Positions 32,679-41,240 of a DNA stretch of 64,000 bases are shown piece after piece. Positions within the stretch are counted from its first letter, which is position 1, and each line of letters starts with the position of its first letter. Position numbers and translations under genes: made by a program. Origin of the DNA: Actinosynnema sp. ALI-1.44. Lineage in GTDB: Bacteria > Actinomycetota > Actinomycetes > Mycobacteriales > Pseudonocardiaceae. The stretch is taken from positions 248,001 through 312,000 of the forward strand of contig NZ_MTQO01000047.1 in assembly GCF_001984155.1 (NCBI RefSeq). The letters are read 5' to 3'. Below the pieces are notes generated by a model. It saw nothing but the letters and a program-made list of their open reading frames with translations, had not been told where the DNA came from and ran no database searches.

Positions 32679-35366
32679 GTGAACCCGAGCGATTTCGACC
32701 CCTTCGACTATCCGCGGCAGTGGGAGGCGGACGTCGTGCTGTCGGACGGCGGCACTGTCCACCTGCGACCGATCACGCCGGACGACGCCGACCGGCTCGT
32801 CGCGTTCCACGGCCGGTTGTCCGAGCGCACCCGGTACTTCCGCTACTTCGGGGCGTACCCGCGGATCCCACCGCGGGACCTGAAGCGCTTCGTCACGTTG
32901 GACCACCGCAACCGAGTCGGGTTCGCGGCGATGCTGGGCGACGACATCATCGCCGTCGGCCGCTACGAACGCCTCAATGCCGGTGACCAGCCTGGTGACC
33001 AGGCGGAGGTGGCGTTCGTCGTCGAGGACGACCACCAGGGCCGCGGCATCGGCTCGATCCTGCTCGAGCACCTGGCGGCCGCGGCGCAGGAGCAGGGGCT
33101 CAACCGGTTCACCGCCGAGGTGCTCGGCGAGAACGGCCAGATGATCCGGGTGTTCAAGGACGCCGGGTACCAGGTCAGCCGCGCGCTGGAGGAAGGCGTG
33201 ATCCACCTGGAGTTCGCGATCGACCCGACCGACGAGTCCGTCGCGGTGGCGCGGTCGCGCGAGCAGGCGGCCGAGGCCCGCAGTGTCCACAATGTGCTCA
33301 ACCCGAAGTCGGTCGCGGTGATCGGGGCGTCGACCGACCCGACCAAGGTCGGCTACGCGGTGCTGACGAACCTGCTCACGGCGAACTTCGCCGGGCCGGT
33401 GTTTCCGGTCAACGCCGAGCACCCGGCGGTCCGGGGCGTGCGCGCGTACCGCCGTGTGCTGGACATCCCCGACCCCGTCGACCTCGCCGTGGTCGCCGTG
33501 CCCGCGACGAGCATCAACGAGGTGCTGGACGACTGCCTGGCCAAGGGCGTCAAGGCGCTGGTCGTGGTGACGTCCGGGTTCAGCGAGATCGGCGACGAGG
33601 GCCGCAGCGCGGAACGCAAACTGGCCGAGGAGGCCAGGGCACACGGTATGCGCGTGGTCGGCCCGAACGCGCTCGGCGTGGTGAACATGGACCGCTCGGT
33701 GCGGCTCAACGCCAGTCTCGCGCCGAAGCTGCCCGGGTTGGGGCGGACGGGCTTCTTCTGCCAGTCGGGCGCGTTGGGCACGGCGATCCTGGCTGACGCG
33801 GCCGCGCGCGGGCTGGGGCTGTCGACGTTCGTCTCGGCGGGCAACCGGGCGGACGTGTCCGGCAACGACCTGTTGCAGTACTGGATGACCGATCCGGCGA
33901 CCGACGTGGTGCTGCTGTACCTGGAGTCGTTCGGCAACCCGCGGAAGTTCGCGCGGCTGGCCCGCAGGCTGGGCCGCACGAAACCGATCGTGGCGGTGAA
34001 GTCCGGGCGCAACGCCGTCTCACCCGCGCTCGCCGCGACGTCGGTCCAGGTCGACGAGCCGAGCGTGCAGGCGGTGTTCGAGCAGGCCGGTGTGATCAGG
34101 GTCGAGTCGCTGGCGCAGTTGTTCGACACGGCGATGGTGCTGGCACACCAGCCGCTGCCGGAGGGCAGCCGGGTCGCCGTGGTCGGCAACTCCACCGCGA
34201 TCGGTGTGCTCGCGGCGGACACCGCGTTGGCTCAGGGGCTTGAGCTGGCGGGCGAACCGGTGGACGTGGGGCCGCAGGCCGGTCCGGCCGAGTTCGCCGC
34301 GGCGGTCCGGGAGGCGTTGCTGCGGGAGGACGTCGACGCGTTGGTCGTGGTGTTCGTGCCGCCCCTCGCCGTGCCGGGGACCACGTATGCCCGTGAGTTG
34401 CGGGAAGCCGTCGCCGGTCTGGCCGAGGGGCACGGCAAGCCGATCGTGTCGACGTTCCTCGCGGCCGAGGGTGTCCCGGCGGAGTTGGCGGTGCCGGGCC
34501 CGGACGGGTCGCCCGGCCGTGGCTCGATCCCGTCGTATCCCAGCCCGGAACGGGCCGTGCTCGCGTTGGCCAGGGTCACCCGGTACGCCCGTTGGCGGTC
34601 GGCGCCGCGCGGCACGCTCGTGCGGCCGGACGGGGTCAGGCCCGACGCGGCGCGTGAGCTGGTCCAGTCGGTGATGGACGACGGTGACGAGTGGCTGACG
34701 GACGCGCAAGTGGTGCGCCTGCTGGGTTTCTACGGCATCGAGGTGGCGCCGTTCAAGATCGTACGAACCCCGGACGAGGCCGCGGCCGCCGCGGCGGCGC
34801 TGGGCTTCCCCGTCGCCGCCAAGGCGTCCAACACGCTGCTGCGCCACCGGTTCGACCTCGTCGGCGTGCGGCTGGACATCAGCAGCCCCGACACCATGCG
34901 CGCGGCGTACACGGACCTGCGGCAGGTGTCCGGAGTGGACACCGTTTACGTGCAGCGGATGGTGGCCAAGGGGACGTCGTGCGTGATCGGGCTCCAGGAC
35001 GACCCGTCGTTCGGCACGCTGGTCTCGTTCGGACTGTCCGGTGTGGTCAACGATCTGCTCGGCGACCGCGCGTACCGGTCGATCCCGATGACCGACGTGG
35101 ACGCCGCCGGCCTGGTTCGTGCGCCCAAGGCGGCGCCGTTGCTCGCGGGTTACGGCGGCAGTCCGATGGCGGATCTCGGCGCACTGGAGGACCTGGTGCT
35201 GCGGGTGGCCGCGTTGGCCGAGGACGTGCCGGAAGTGCGTGTCCTCGAGCTGGAACCTGTGGTGGCATCGGAATCCGGGGCGAGCGTCGTCTACGCGAGG
35301 GTCGCGGTCGGGCCGCCGCCGTCACGCCACGACACCGGCCCGCGGCGGCTGCGGAGCATGGGTTAG
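32679..35366 (+). CDS. GNAT acetyltransferase fused to NDP-forming acyl-CoA synthetase domains (Pat-type)
   Basis: This 895-residue protein has an N-terminal GNAT domain (about residues 15-185; EDDHQGRGIGSILLEHLA is the acetyl-CoA loop). Acyl-CoA synthetase (NDP-forming) domains follow: the CoA-binding part from about 205 (PKSVAVIGASTDPTKVG) and the ligase/ATP-grasp part from about 660 (VAAKASNTLLRHRFDLVGV). In Pat of Salmonella and actinomycete KATs this larger region is regulatory and the GNAT domain acetylates AMP-forming acyl-CoA synthetases. Some actinobacterial Pats place the GNAT domain first, as here. GTG start; co-transcribed with acuC. Ligand control (acetyl-CoA, amino acid or cAMP) is not evident. 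Confidence 0.9.
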   Translation: MNPSDFDPFDYPRQWEADVVLSDGGTVHLRPITPDDADRLVAFHGRLSERTRYFRYFGAYPRIPPRDLKRFVTLDHRNRVGFAAMLGDDIIAVGRYERLNAGDQPGDQAEVAFVVEDDHQGRGIGSILLEHLAAAAQEQGLNRFTAEVLGENGQMIRVFKDAGYQVSRALEEGVIHLEFAIDPTDESVAVARSREQAAEARSVHNVLNPKSVAVIGASTDPTKVGYAVLTNLLTANFAGPVFPVNAEHPAVRGVRAYRRVLDIPDPVDLAVVAVPATSINEVLDDCLAKGVKALVVVTSGFSEIGDEGRSAERKLAEEARAHGMRVVGPNALGVVNMDRSVRLNASLAPKLPGLGRTGFFCQSGALGTAILADAAARGLGLSTFVSAGNRADVSGNDLLQYWMTDPATDVVLLYLESFGNPRKFARLARRLGRTKPIVAVKSGRNAVSPALAATSVQVDEPSVQAVFEQAGVIRVESLAQLFDTAMVLAHQPLPEGSRVAVVGNSTAIGVLAADTALAQGLELAGEPVDVGPQAGPAEFAAAVREALLREDVDALVVVFVPPLAVPGTTYARELREAVAGLAEGHGKPIVSTFLAAEGVPAELAVPGPDGSPGRGSIPSYPSPERAVLALARVTRYARWRSAPRGTLVRPDGVRPDAARELVQSVMDDGDEWLTDAQVVRLLGFYGIEVAPFKIVRTPDEAAAAAAALGFPVAAKASNTLLRHRFDLVGVRLDISSPDTMRAAYTDLRQVSGVDTVYVQRMVAKGTSCVIGLQDDPSFGTLVSFGLSGVVNDLLGDRAYRSIPMTDVDAAGLVRAPKAAPLLAGYGGSPMADLGALEDLVLRVAALAEDVPEVRVLELEPVVASESGASVVYARVAVGPPPSRHDTGPRRLRSMG

Positions 35367-35581
35367 CCGGGCGCGGGGCATTCCACTGCTCTGGTGGGAG
35401 GGGGCTCGCTCCCGCCGCCAGACTGAACGAGCCCCCGTCTGAAGAGGGATCCGGCAGTGCGCTGGACCCCTGACCGGCCGCCGCCGGCTTCTGGTGAGCT
35501 TCCCCTGGTCAGGCGGTGCGCCGAGGGTGTGAGCGCGGTGGTGGTGCGCGTCGCGGGAGTCAGATGTTCTCGTTGGTGCAT
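35363..35581 (-). CDS. Possible small peptide gene, 72 codons
   Basis: The frame begins MHQREHLTPATRTTTALTPS and is preceded by a perfect GAGGAGG ribosome site 7 bases before the ATG and by a promoter-like pair at 35624-35653. The first 25 codons look plausible, rich in Thr, His and Arg. Third-position GC falls in the second half and a hairpin lies inside the frame, so the coding part may be shorter or the RNA may act itself. The end overlaps the acyltransferase gene by 4 bases. I recognise no family. Confidence 0.3.
   Translation of the reverse strand: MHQREHLTPATRTTTALTPSAHRLTRGSSPEAGGGRSGVQRTAGSLFRRGLVQSGGGSEPPPTRAVECPAPG
35400..35436. terminator. Hairpin after the acyltransferase gene
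   Basis: GGGGGCTCG pairs with CGAGCCCCC across a 19-base loop, 34 bases after the plus-strand stop. It could end transcripts from either strand. Confidence 0.45.
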
Positions 35582-35623
35582 CTGGCTCCTCCTCGTCGAG
35601 GACCGTCGCTGCAGGGTGAGTGA

Positions 35624-35653
35624 AAGTTAAGCCACGACACCTGGCCTGGTCAA
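35624..35653 (-). promoter_or_regulatory. Minus-strand promoter for the small peptide or RNA
   Basis: On the minus strand TTGACC (35653-35648) is followed after 18 bases by TAACTT (35629-35624). This predicts a start near 35617, 36 bases before the ATG at 35581. Confidence 0.5.
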
Positions 35654-35666
35654 GAATGTGATTGAA

Positions 35667-35682
35667 GTTCATGTACATGAAC
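35667..35682. promoter_or_regulatory. Perfect 16-base palindrome, candidate operator
   Basis: GTTCATGTACATGAAC is fully self-complementary. It lies 14 bases upstream of the minus-strand -35 box and about 80 bases before the plus-strand glycosyltransferase gene. It has the form of a dimeric repressor site; no known operator was matched with certainty. Confidence 0.5.
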
Positions 35683-35702
35683 AATTCCGGTCTGTGAACC
35701 GC

Positions 35703-35712
35703 TCCCAGGTTC
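35703..35712 (+). promoter_or_regulatory. TCCCAGGTTC motif upstream of the GT2 gene
   Basis: The same ten bases recur upstream of the response regulator gene at 39042-39051. There they form the second unit of an 11-base direct repeat. This suggests a binding site for that OmpR-type regulator. Confidence 0.4.
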
Positions 35713-35764
35713 CTTTGAGCTGACATCCAGGGGACTCGCGGTTACGACCGGCATACCTGTAGTC

Positions 35765-37000
35765 ATGACCGGTACCCAAGCCTCGGCCAAGCCGCCGGAC
35801 AGCGCCACCAGAACCGTCACGGTCGACGTGGTCATCCCGGTGTACAACGAAGAACGAGCGTTGCGCGGCTGCGTCGACGTGCTCCGGACGTACCTGGACG
35901 AGGCGTTCCCGTTCCAGTGGACCGTGACCATCGTCGACAACGCCAGCACCGACGACACACTGGCGATAGCGGGCGAGTTGGCGCAAGCCGACGACCGCGT
36001 CCGCTTGCTGCACCTGGACGAAAAGGGGCGAGGCCGAGCGCTGCGCACCGCCTGGCGGTGGAGCGACGCCGACGTCGTCGCCTACATGGACGTGGACCTG
36101 TCGACCGGCCTCGACGCCCTGTTGCCGCTGGTCGCGCCCCTGGTCAACGGCCACTCCGACATCTCGATCGGCTCCCGTCTCGCACCGGGCGCGCGGACCG
36201 TTCGCGGACCCAAACGCGAGTTGATCTCCCGCTGCTACAACGCACTCATCCGGCTCAGCCACGGCGCGAGGTTCAGCGACGCGCAGTGCGGCTTCAAGGC
36301 GGCGCGCACCGACGTGATCCGGCCGCTGCTCGAACACGTCCGGGACGACAACTGGTTCTTCGACACCGAGCTGCTGCTGTTGGCCGAGCACAACGGTTTG
36401 CGGGTGCACGAGGTGCCGGTCGACTGGGTGGAGGACATCGACACCCGCGTCCGGATCTCCTCGACCGCGCTGGAGGACATCCGGGGCCTGATCCGGGTCG
36501 CCCGCGCCAAGGCGGGCGGTGCCGCTCGTGTCAAGGACCTGCCGAAACGGCCCGAACCGAGTCCGGCGCACCCGGACGCCGTGGTGTCGAGGAGGGACAC
36601 CGGACTGGTCTGGCAACTGCTGTCGTTCGGTGCGATCGGCGCGGTGTCCACAGCGGTCACGTTGTTGCTGTACGCGATCTTCCGCCCGGCGATGAACCCG
36701 TTGCTGGCGAACCTGTTCGCCTTGGTCGTGACGACCATGTTCAACACCGAGGCCAACCGGAGATTCACCTTCCTCGGTGCCAGCGGATCGTCGGGCCGGG
36801 TGCATTTTCAAGGGCTCGCCGTTTTCGGTCTGTACTACGCGTTCACGTCCACCGCGCTGCTCGTGCTGAATTCCGTTGTGCCACACCCGGGGCGGATGCT
36901 GGAGCTGACGGTGTTGCTCGGCGCTTCGCTGCTGGGCACGGCCGGTCGGTTCGTGTTGTTCCGGGGATGGGTTTTCAAACAGGGAAAGGGAAAGCTATGA
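35765..37000 (+). CDS. GT2 glycosyltransferase fused to GtrA membrane domain
   Basis: This 411-residue protein has an N-terminal family 2 glycosyltransferase resembling dolichol-phosphate mannosyl/glucosyl transferases (about 20-260): DVVIPVYNEERAL, the DXD-like AYMDVDLSTG and RGPKRELISRCYN. A four-helix GtrA domain follows (about 285-405; LSFGAIGAVSTAVTLLLYA). Such fusions make polyprenyl-phosphate sugars and flip them. The product would be used by the downstream GT39 enzyme, whose start overlaps this stop (ATGA). The ATG at 35765 has no good ribosome site, and a TACCTG at 35754 would place transcription start at the ATG. Confidence 0.92.
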   Translation: MTGTQASAKPPDSATRTVTVDVVIPVYNEERALRGCVDVLRTYLDEAFPFQWTVTIVDNASTDDTLAIAGELAQADDRVRLLHLDEKGRGRALRTAWRWSDADVVAYMDVDLSTGLDALLPLVAPLVNGHSDISIGSRLAPGARTVRGPKRELISRCYNALIRLSHGARFSDAQCGFKAARTDVIRPLLEHVRDDNWFFDTELLLLAEHNGLRVHEVPVDWVEDIDTRVRISSTALEDIRGLIRVARAKAGGAARVKDLPKRPEPSPAHPDAVVSRRDTGLVWQLLSFGAIGAVSTAVTLLLYAIFRPAMNPLLANLFALVVTTMFNTEANRRFTFLGASGSSGRVHFQGLAVFGLYYAFTSTALLVLNSVVPHPGRMLELTVLLGASLLGTAGRFVLFRGWVFKQGKGKL

Positions 37001-39018
37001 CCGCCGCCACTGCCGGGCACACCGACCACGTCGAGGTGGCCGACTCCGGCCCGGCACCGCCGCGATGGCGCGGGTACGCGCTTGGCGCGATCCTCGTGGT
37101 CGGCGGAATCCTGTACGCCTCAACGCTGTGGAGCAGCGGTTGGGGCAACGGGTACTACACCGCCGCGATCAAGTCGATGTCGACGAGCTTCACCAACTTC
37201 GTCTTCGGCTCGTTCGACCCGGCCGGTGTGATCACTGTGGACAAGCCGCCGTTGTCGTTGTGGCCGCAGGTGATCTCCGTGTGGATCTTCGGCTACCACA
37301 ACTGGGCCATCCTGCTGCCGCAGGTGATCGAAGGGATCGCGGCGATCTTCCTGCTGCACCGGACGGTCCGGATGTGGGCGGGGGACAACGCCGCCTTGAT
37401 CGCCGCGTTGATCTTCGCGCTCACGCCGATCACGGTGGTCACCAACCGCACCAACAATACAGACGCCATGCTCGTGCTGACGCTCGTCGCGGCCGCGTAC
37501 GCGTTCACCCGCGCGATGAAGACGGCCGAGGCCAGGACACGGACGATGTGGTTGTGGTTCGCGGCTTTCCTGATCGGTTGCGGGTTCCTGGCCAAGATGC
37601 TGGCCGCGTGGATCGTGGTCCCCGCGTTCGTTGCGGCTTATCTGGCCGGGAGCAAGGCGAACTGGCGGCGCAAGCTGTTCGACGTCGTCGGCGCTGCCGT
37701 GGTCCTGCTCGCCAGTTCACTGTGGTGGGTGGTCGTGGTGGACCTGTGGCCGGGGCAGAAGCCGTACATCGGTGGCAGTTCGGACGGCTCGGCCCTCGAT
37801 CTCGTCCTCGGCTACAACGGACTCGGCCGCGTGTTCGGCGGAGGTGGCGGCCCCGGTGGGGGAATGCGGACCATGGGCACTCCGCCGCCCGGCGCCGTCG
37901 TGGGCGGCCCCGGTGGTGGCGGGGGCGGTGAGATGGTTTTCGGTGGGCCGGGTGGCAGCGCGGCGTTCGGTGGCGAGTCCGGTCCCGGCCGGATGTTCGG
38001 GGACGCGGTCGGCGGTCAGATCAGCTGGTTGCTCCCGCTGGCGTTGATCGCGCTCGTTGTCGCCGCCGTGCTGGGCTTCCGGCGGTTCCGCCGGTTCGCT
38101 CCCGCCGACACCGCACAGCGTGCGGGCTGGGTGTTGTGGGGCGGTTGGCTCGTGGTCAACGCGCTGGTGTTCAGCCTGCAGGAGGGCATTTTCCACCCGT
38201 ACTACACGACTGTGATGGCGCCCGCGATCGGTGCGCTGGTCGGTGCCGGGGCAGTGTGGGCGGTCAGGATGTACCGCCAGCCCAAGGGGTTGAGCTGGCT
38301 CGTGCTACCGGCAAGTGTCGTGGTCACGGCCGCGTGGGCGTGGGTGCTCATCTCCCGTGACACGGCGTGGAACGGCTGGCTGCGCTGGGCGGTTCTGGGT
38401 GTCGCGGTGCTGACGGTCCTGGTGCTCGTGCTGCGCAAGGTGAAGCGGATGGCCATTGTGCTCAGTCTGGCCGCGGTGCTGCTGGCGCCGGGTGTGTGGT
38501 CGGGCGCCGGGGCGTTCGCGTCCGGCAACTCCGGGCTCCCCATGGCTGGCCCGTCGGGCGGGATGAGTGGCGGCAACTTCGCCATCCGCCTGCCACCAGG
38601 CGTCACGACTCCGCCGCCGGGCATGGTGCCACCACAAGGCGGCGGACCGGGTGGGCCCGGTGAGGCGAACGGCACTCTCACCGCCGACCAGCAGAAGATC
38701 GTGGACTACGCCAAGGCGCACTCGAGCGGCGCGGAGTACCTGATGGCGGTGCAGGGCGGTTCGCAGGCCGCGATTCCGTACATCATGGCGACCGACGAGA
38801 ACATCGTGAGCATGGGCGGCTTCAGCGGCCGTGACCCGGCGCCGACGACGAGCCAACTGTCCACCTGGGTCAAGGAGGGCAAGCTGCGGTTCGTCCTCAG
38901 CAGTGCCAGGCGCGGCCCCGGCGGCGGGGTCGAGGAAGTGTCCACATGGGTCGAGCAGAACTGCAAGCAGGTGCTCACCGCGGGTCACCAGCAGCTTCAT
39001 GAGTGCACCGACGGATGA
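36997..39018 (+). CDS. GT39/ArnT-like polyprenyl-phosphate sugar transferase
   Basis: This 673-residue membrane protein has about 11-12 helices. It shows GT39 (PMT/ArnT-like) features: YYTAAIKSMSTSF near the first loop, the acidic SFDPAGVITVDKPPLSLW motif and ITVVTNRTNNTDAML. It would move a sugar from a polyprenyl-phosphate donor to an extracytoplasmic acceptor. A Gly/Pro-rich insert lies in an outer loop at about residues 280-340, and a C-terminal extracytoplasmic domain begins near 510 (PPGVTTPPPGMVPP, then a helical AEYLMAVQGGS). The donor is probably made by the upstream GT2-GtrA protein. Acceptor unknown. Confidence 0.9.
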   Translation: MTAATAGHTDHVEVADSGPAPPRWRGYALGAILVVGGILYASTLWSSGWGNGYYTAAIKSMSTSFTNFVFGSFDPAGVITVDKPPLSLWPQVISVWIFGYHNWAILLPQVIEGIAAIFLLHRTVRMWAGDNAALIAALIFALTPITVVTNRTNNTDAMLVLTLVAAAYAFTRAMKTAEARTRTMWLWFAAFLIGCGFLAKMLAAWIVVPAFVAAYLAGSKANWRRKLFDVVGAAVVLLASSLWWVVVVDLWPGQKPYIGGSSDGSALDLVLGYNGLGRVFGGGGGPGGGMRTMGTPPPGAVVGGPGGGGGGEMVFGGPGGSAAFGGESGPGRMFGDAVGGQISWLLPLALIALVVAAVLGFRRFRRFAPADTAQRAGWVLWGGWLVVNALVFSLQEGIFHPYYTTVMAPAIGALVGAGAVWAVRMYRQPKGLSWLVLPASVVVTAAWAWVLISRDTAWNGWLRWAVLGVAVLTVLVLVLRKVKRMAIVLSLAAVLLAPGVWSGAGAFASGNSGLPMAGPSGGMSGGNFAIRLPPGVTTPPPGMVPPQGGGPGGPGEANGTLTADQQKIVDYAKAHSSGAEYLMAVQGGSQAAIPYIMATDENIVSMGGFSGRDPAPTTSQLSTWVKEGKLRFVLSSARRGPGGGVEEVSTWVEQNCKQVLTAGHQQLHECTDG

Positions 39019-39029
39019 CTCACAGCGTG

Positions 39030-39051
39030 TTCCCAGGTAGTTCCCAGGTTC
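39030..39051 (+). promoter_or_regulatory. 11-base direct repeat upstream of the response regulator
   Basis: TTCCCAGGTAG at 39030-39040 is followed directly by TTCCCAGGTTC at 39041-39051. Tandem 11-base spacing is typical of OmpR/PhoB-family sites, which suggests autoregulation. Confidence 0.5.
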
Positions 39052-39069
39052 GTCGTTGACGCTGGTCCA

Positions 39070-39783
39070 GTGAACACCCACCCGACCGTGCTCGTGGTCG
39101 ACGACGAACCGAACATCCTGGAGCTGCTGTCGGCCGCGCTTCGGCTCAGCGGGTTCGTCGTGCACGCGGCGGACTGCGGGACCGAGGCGCTGGCCGCCGT
39201 CCGCCGGGTGCGGCCGGACATCGTCGTACTCGACGTGATGCTGCCGGACACCGACGGGTTCACCCTCGCCCGCACGCTGCGCACGGTTCAGGACCAGCTA
39301 CCTGTGCTGTTCCTGACCGCGCGCGACGCGCTGGAGGACCGGATCGCCGGGTTGACCGCGGGCGGCGACGACTACGTGACCAAGCCGTTCAGCCTGGAGG
39401 AAGTCGTGCTGCGTCTGCGAGCGATCCTCCGCCGGACCAACGGCGGCGCGGAGACGCCCCGGGACGACGGTACGTTCCGGTACGCGGACCTCGTCCTCGA
39501 CGAGGACGCGCACGAGGTCCACCGCTCCGGGCGGCTCGTGCAGCTCTCGCCGACGGAGTTCAACCTGCTGCGGTACCTGATGGTCAACGCCGAACGGGTG
39601 GTCAGCAAGCCGCAGATCCTCGACCGGGTGTGGAACTACGACTTCGGCGGCGACGGCCGGATCGTCGAGTCGTACATCAGCTACCTGCGCCGCAAGATCG
39701 ACTCGGTGGAGCCCGCCCTGATCCACACGATCCGCGGCGTCGGCTACTCGCTGCGGCTGCCGAGGGACGAACGGGGCGGGTGA
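39070..39783 (+). CDS. OmpR/PhoB-family response regulator
   Basis: This 237-residue protein has a receiver domain with the acidic pair DD (residues 11-12), phospho-acceptor Asp55 in VLDVMLPD and Lys in YVTKPFS. A winged-helix DNA-binding domain begins near residue 135 (QLSPTEFNLLRYLMVNAERV). The GTG start lies 19 bases after the direct repeat described above and 51 bases after the GT39 stop. Its stop overlaps the sensor kinase start as TGATG. The system probably controls the adjacent glycosylation genes. Confidence 0.94.
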   Translation: MNTHPTVLVVDDEPNILELLSAALRLSGFVVHAADCGTEALAAVRRVRPDIVVLDVMLPDTDGFTLARTLRTVQDQLPVLFLTARDALEDRIAGLTAGGDDYVTKPFSLEEVVLRLRAILRRTNGGAETPRDDGTFRYADLVLDEDAHEVHRSGRLVQLSPTEFNLLRYLMVNAERVVSKPQILDRVWNYDFGGDGRIVESYISYLRRKIDSVEPALIHTIRGVGYSLRLPRDERGG

Positions 39784-41234
39784 TGAGTCGCCGCCCGTGG
39801 ACGCTGCGGACGCGGCTGGTGGTGGTGCTCGTCCTGCTCGGCACCGTCGGCCTGGCCGTTTTCGGGGTGGCGAGCGTGCTGTTGATCAGGGAGTCGATGA
39901 TCCACCGGATCGACGGCCAGCTCAAGGACCTGATCGCACGGCCGCGCGGACTGGGCCCGCCGCCGCCGAACACCAAGCGCAACTCCGACAACCTGCCCAC
40001 CGATTACGTCTTCGTCGAATTGCACGGGGACGGCGAGTTGGTCAGGGGCAACACCCTCGGTGGCCCGGTGCTGCCGACCCTGACGGCCGGAACCATCGGC
40101 CAGGTGGGGACCGAGCCGTTCTTCGCCGACGACCAGCAAGGTGGCGCGCCCTGGCGAGTGCTGGTCCGGTTGCGACCGCCCCCGCTGGGCGCCGGGCCGG
40201 GCGCTCCACCGGGGATCGTGATGCTCGCCCAGTCGATGGAGAACACGAACACCACCGTCACCCGGTTGATCTGGATCGAGGCGGGTGTCGGCGTCGCGCT
40301 GCTGCTGGCGATCGCGGGCGGGGGGTTCATGCTGGTCCGGCTGGGTCTGCGGCCGTTGACCAAGATCGAACGGGCCGCGGACGGCATCGCGGGCGGTGAC
40401 CTGGACCGGCGAGTCGACTCGGACACGCGGACCGAGACGGGACGCCTCGGTGGCGCGCTGAACACCATGGTCGGCAGGCTGTCGTCGGCCCTGCGGCAAC
40501 GCGAGCAGTCGGAGACGCGGCTACGGCGGTTCGTCGCCGACGCCTCTCATGAACTGCGCACCCCGCTGACGTCCATCCGTGGCTTCGCGGAACTGCACCG
40601 GCGTGGCGGCGCGCCGGAACGCGACGACGTCGACCGGTTGATGAGCCGGATCGAGGGCGAGGCGATCCGGATGGGCCTGCTGGTGGAGGACCTGCTGCTG
40701 CTGGCCAGGCTCGACCAGGAACGCGCGCTGGACCTGACCGAGCTGGACATCAGGACCCTGGTGGAGGACGCGGTGCACGACGGCCGCGCCCGTGATCCGG
40801 ATCGGCAGCTGGTCGTGGAAAGCGCGCGCAGGCCGATCCGCGTGACCGCGGACGAACACCGGATGCGCCAGGTGATCACCAACCTGATCAGCAACGCCAT
40901 GACGCACACGCCGCCGGACAGCGCGATCCACGTCCGGGTCGGGCTGTCCGGCAACCGCAAGGACTCGCCGGTGGCGGTGGCGGGCACGCTGGAGTCCCGT
41001 GGCCGGGTGGTCCTCGAGGTCAGCGACGAGGGCCCGGGAATCCCGCCTGAGGCCGCGCCGTACGTGTTCGACCGGTTCTACCGCGTGGACGAGGCCCGCA
41101 CCCGCAAACGCGGCGGCACCGGCCTCGGACTGGCCATCACCGCCGCGATCCTGGAAGCCCACGGCGGCAGGGTCGAACTCCGCACGGCACCGGGGGAGGG
41201 CGCACGGTTCACCGTGCTGCTGCCCCTTCCCTAG
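39783..41234 (+). CDS. Sensor histidine kinase
   Basis: This 483-residue protein has two membrane helices (about 12-36 and 162-185) flanking an extracytoplasmic domain rich in Pro and Gly. A HAMP domain follows, then HisKA with phospho-acceptor His256 in DASHELRTPLTS. The HATPase domain has the N box NLISNAMTHT and G boxes DEGPGIP and RKRGGTGLGL. It partners the overlapping response regulator. The outer signal is unknown; cell-envelope stress is a common input for this kinase type. The transcript probably ends at the long hairpin 7 bases downstream. Confidence 0.94.
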   Translation: MSRRPWTLRTRLVVVLVLLGTVGLAVFGVASVLLIRESMIHRIDGQLKDLIARPRGLGPPPPNTKRNSDNLPTDYVFVELHGDGELVRGNTLGGPVLPTLTAGTIGQVGTEPFFADDQQGGAPWRVLVRLRPPPLGAGPGAPPGIVMLAQSMENTNTTVTRLIWIEAGVGVALLLAIAGGGFMLVRLGLRPLTKIERAADGIAGGDLDRRVDSDTRTETGRLGGALNTMVGRLSSALRQREQSETRLRRFVADASHELRTPLTSIRGFAELHRRGGAPERDDVDRLMSRIEGEAIRMGLLVEDLLLLARLDQERALDLTELDIRTLVEDAVHDGRARDPDRQLVVESARRPIRVTADEHRMRQVITNLISNAMTHTPPDSAIHVRVGLSGNRKDSPVAVAGTLESRGRVVLEVSDEGPGIPPEAAPYVFDRFYRVDEARTRKRGGTGLGLAITAAILEAHGGRVELRTAPGEGARFTVLLPLP

Positions 41235-41240
41235 GTGTGT

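Noticed and set aside
31458-33644. A 728-codon minus-strand open frame
   Set aside because: It lies antisense to acuC and the acyltransferase gene, which both have clear catalytic motifs; its own translation is low-complexity Arg/His/Val.
35917-36996. A long upstream extension of the GT39 frame
   Set aside because: The extension runs inside the GT2-GtrA gene in another frame; the ATG at 36997 overlaps the GT2 stop as ATGA and begins a normal GT39 N-terminus.
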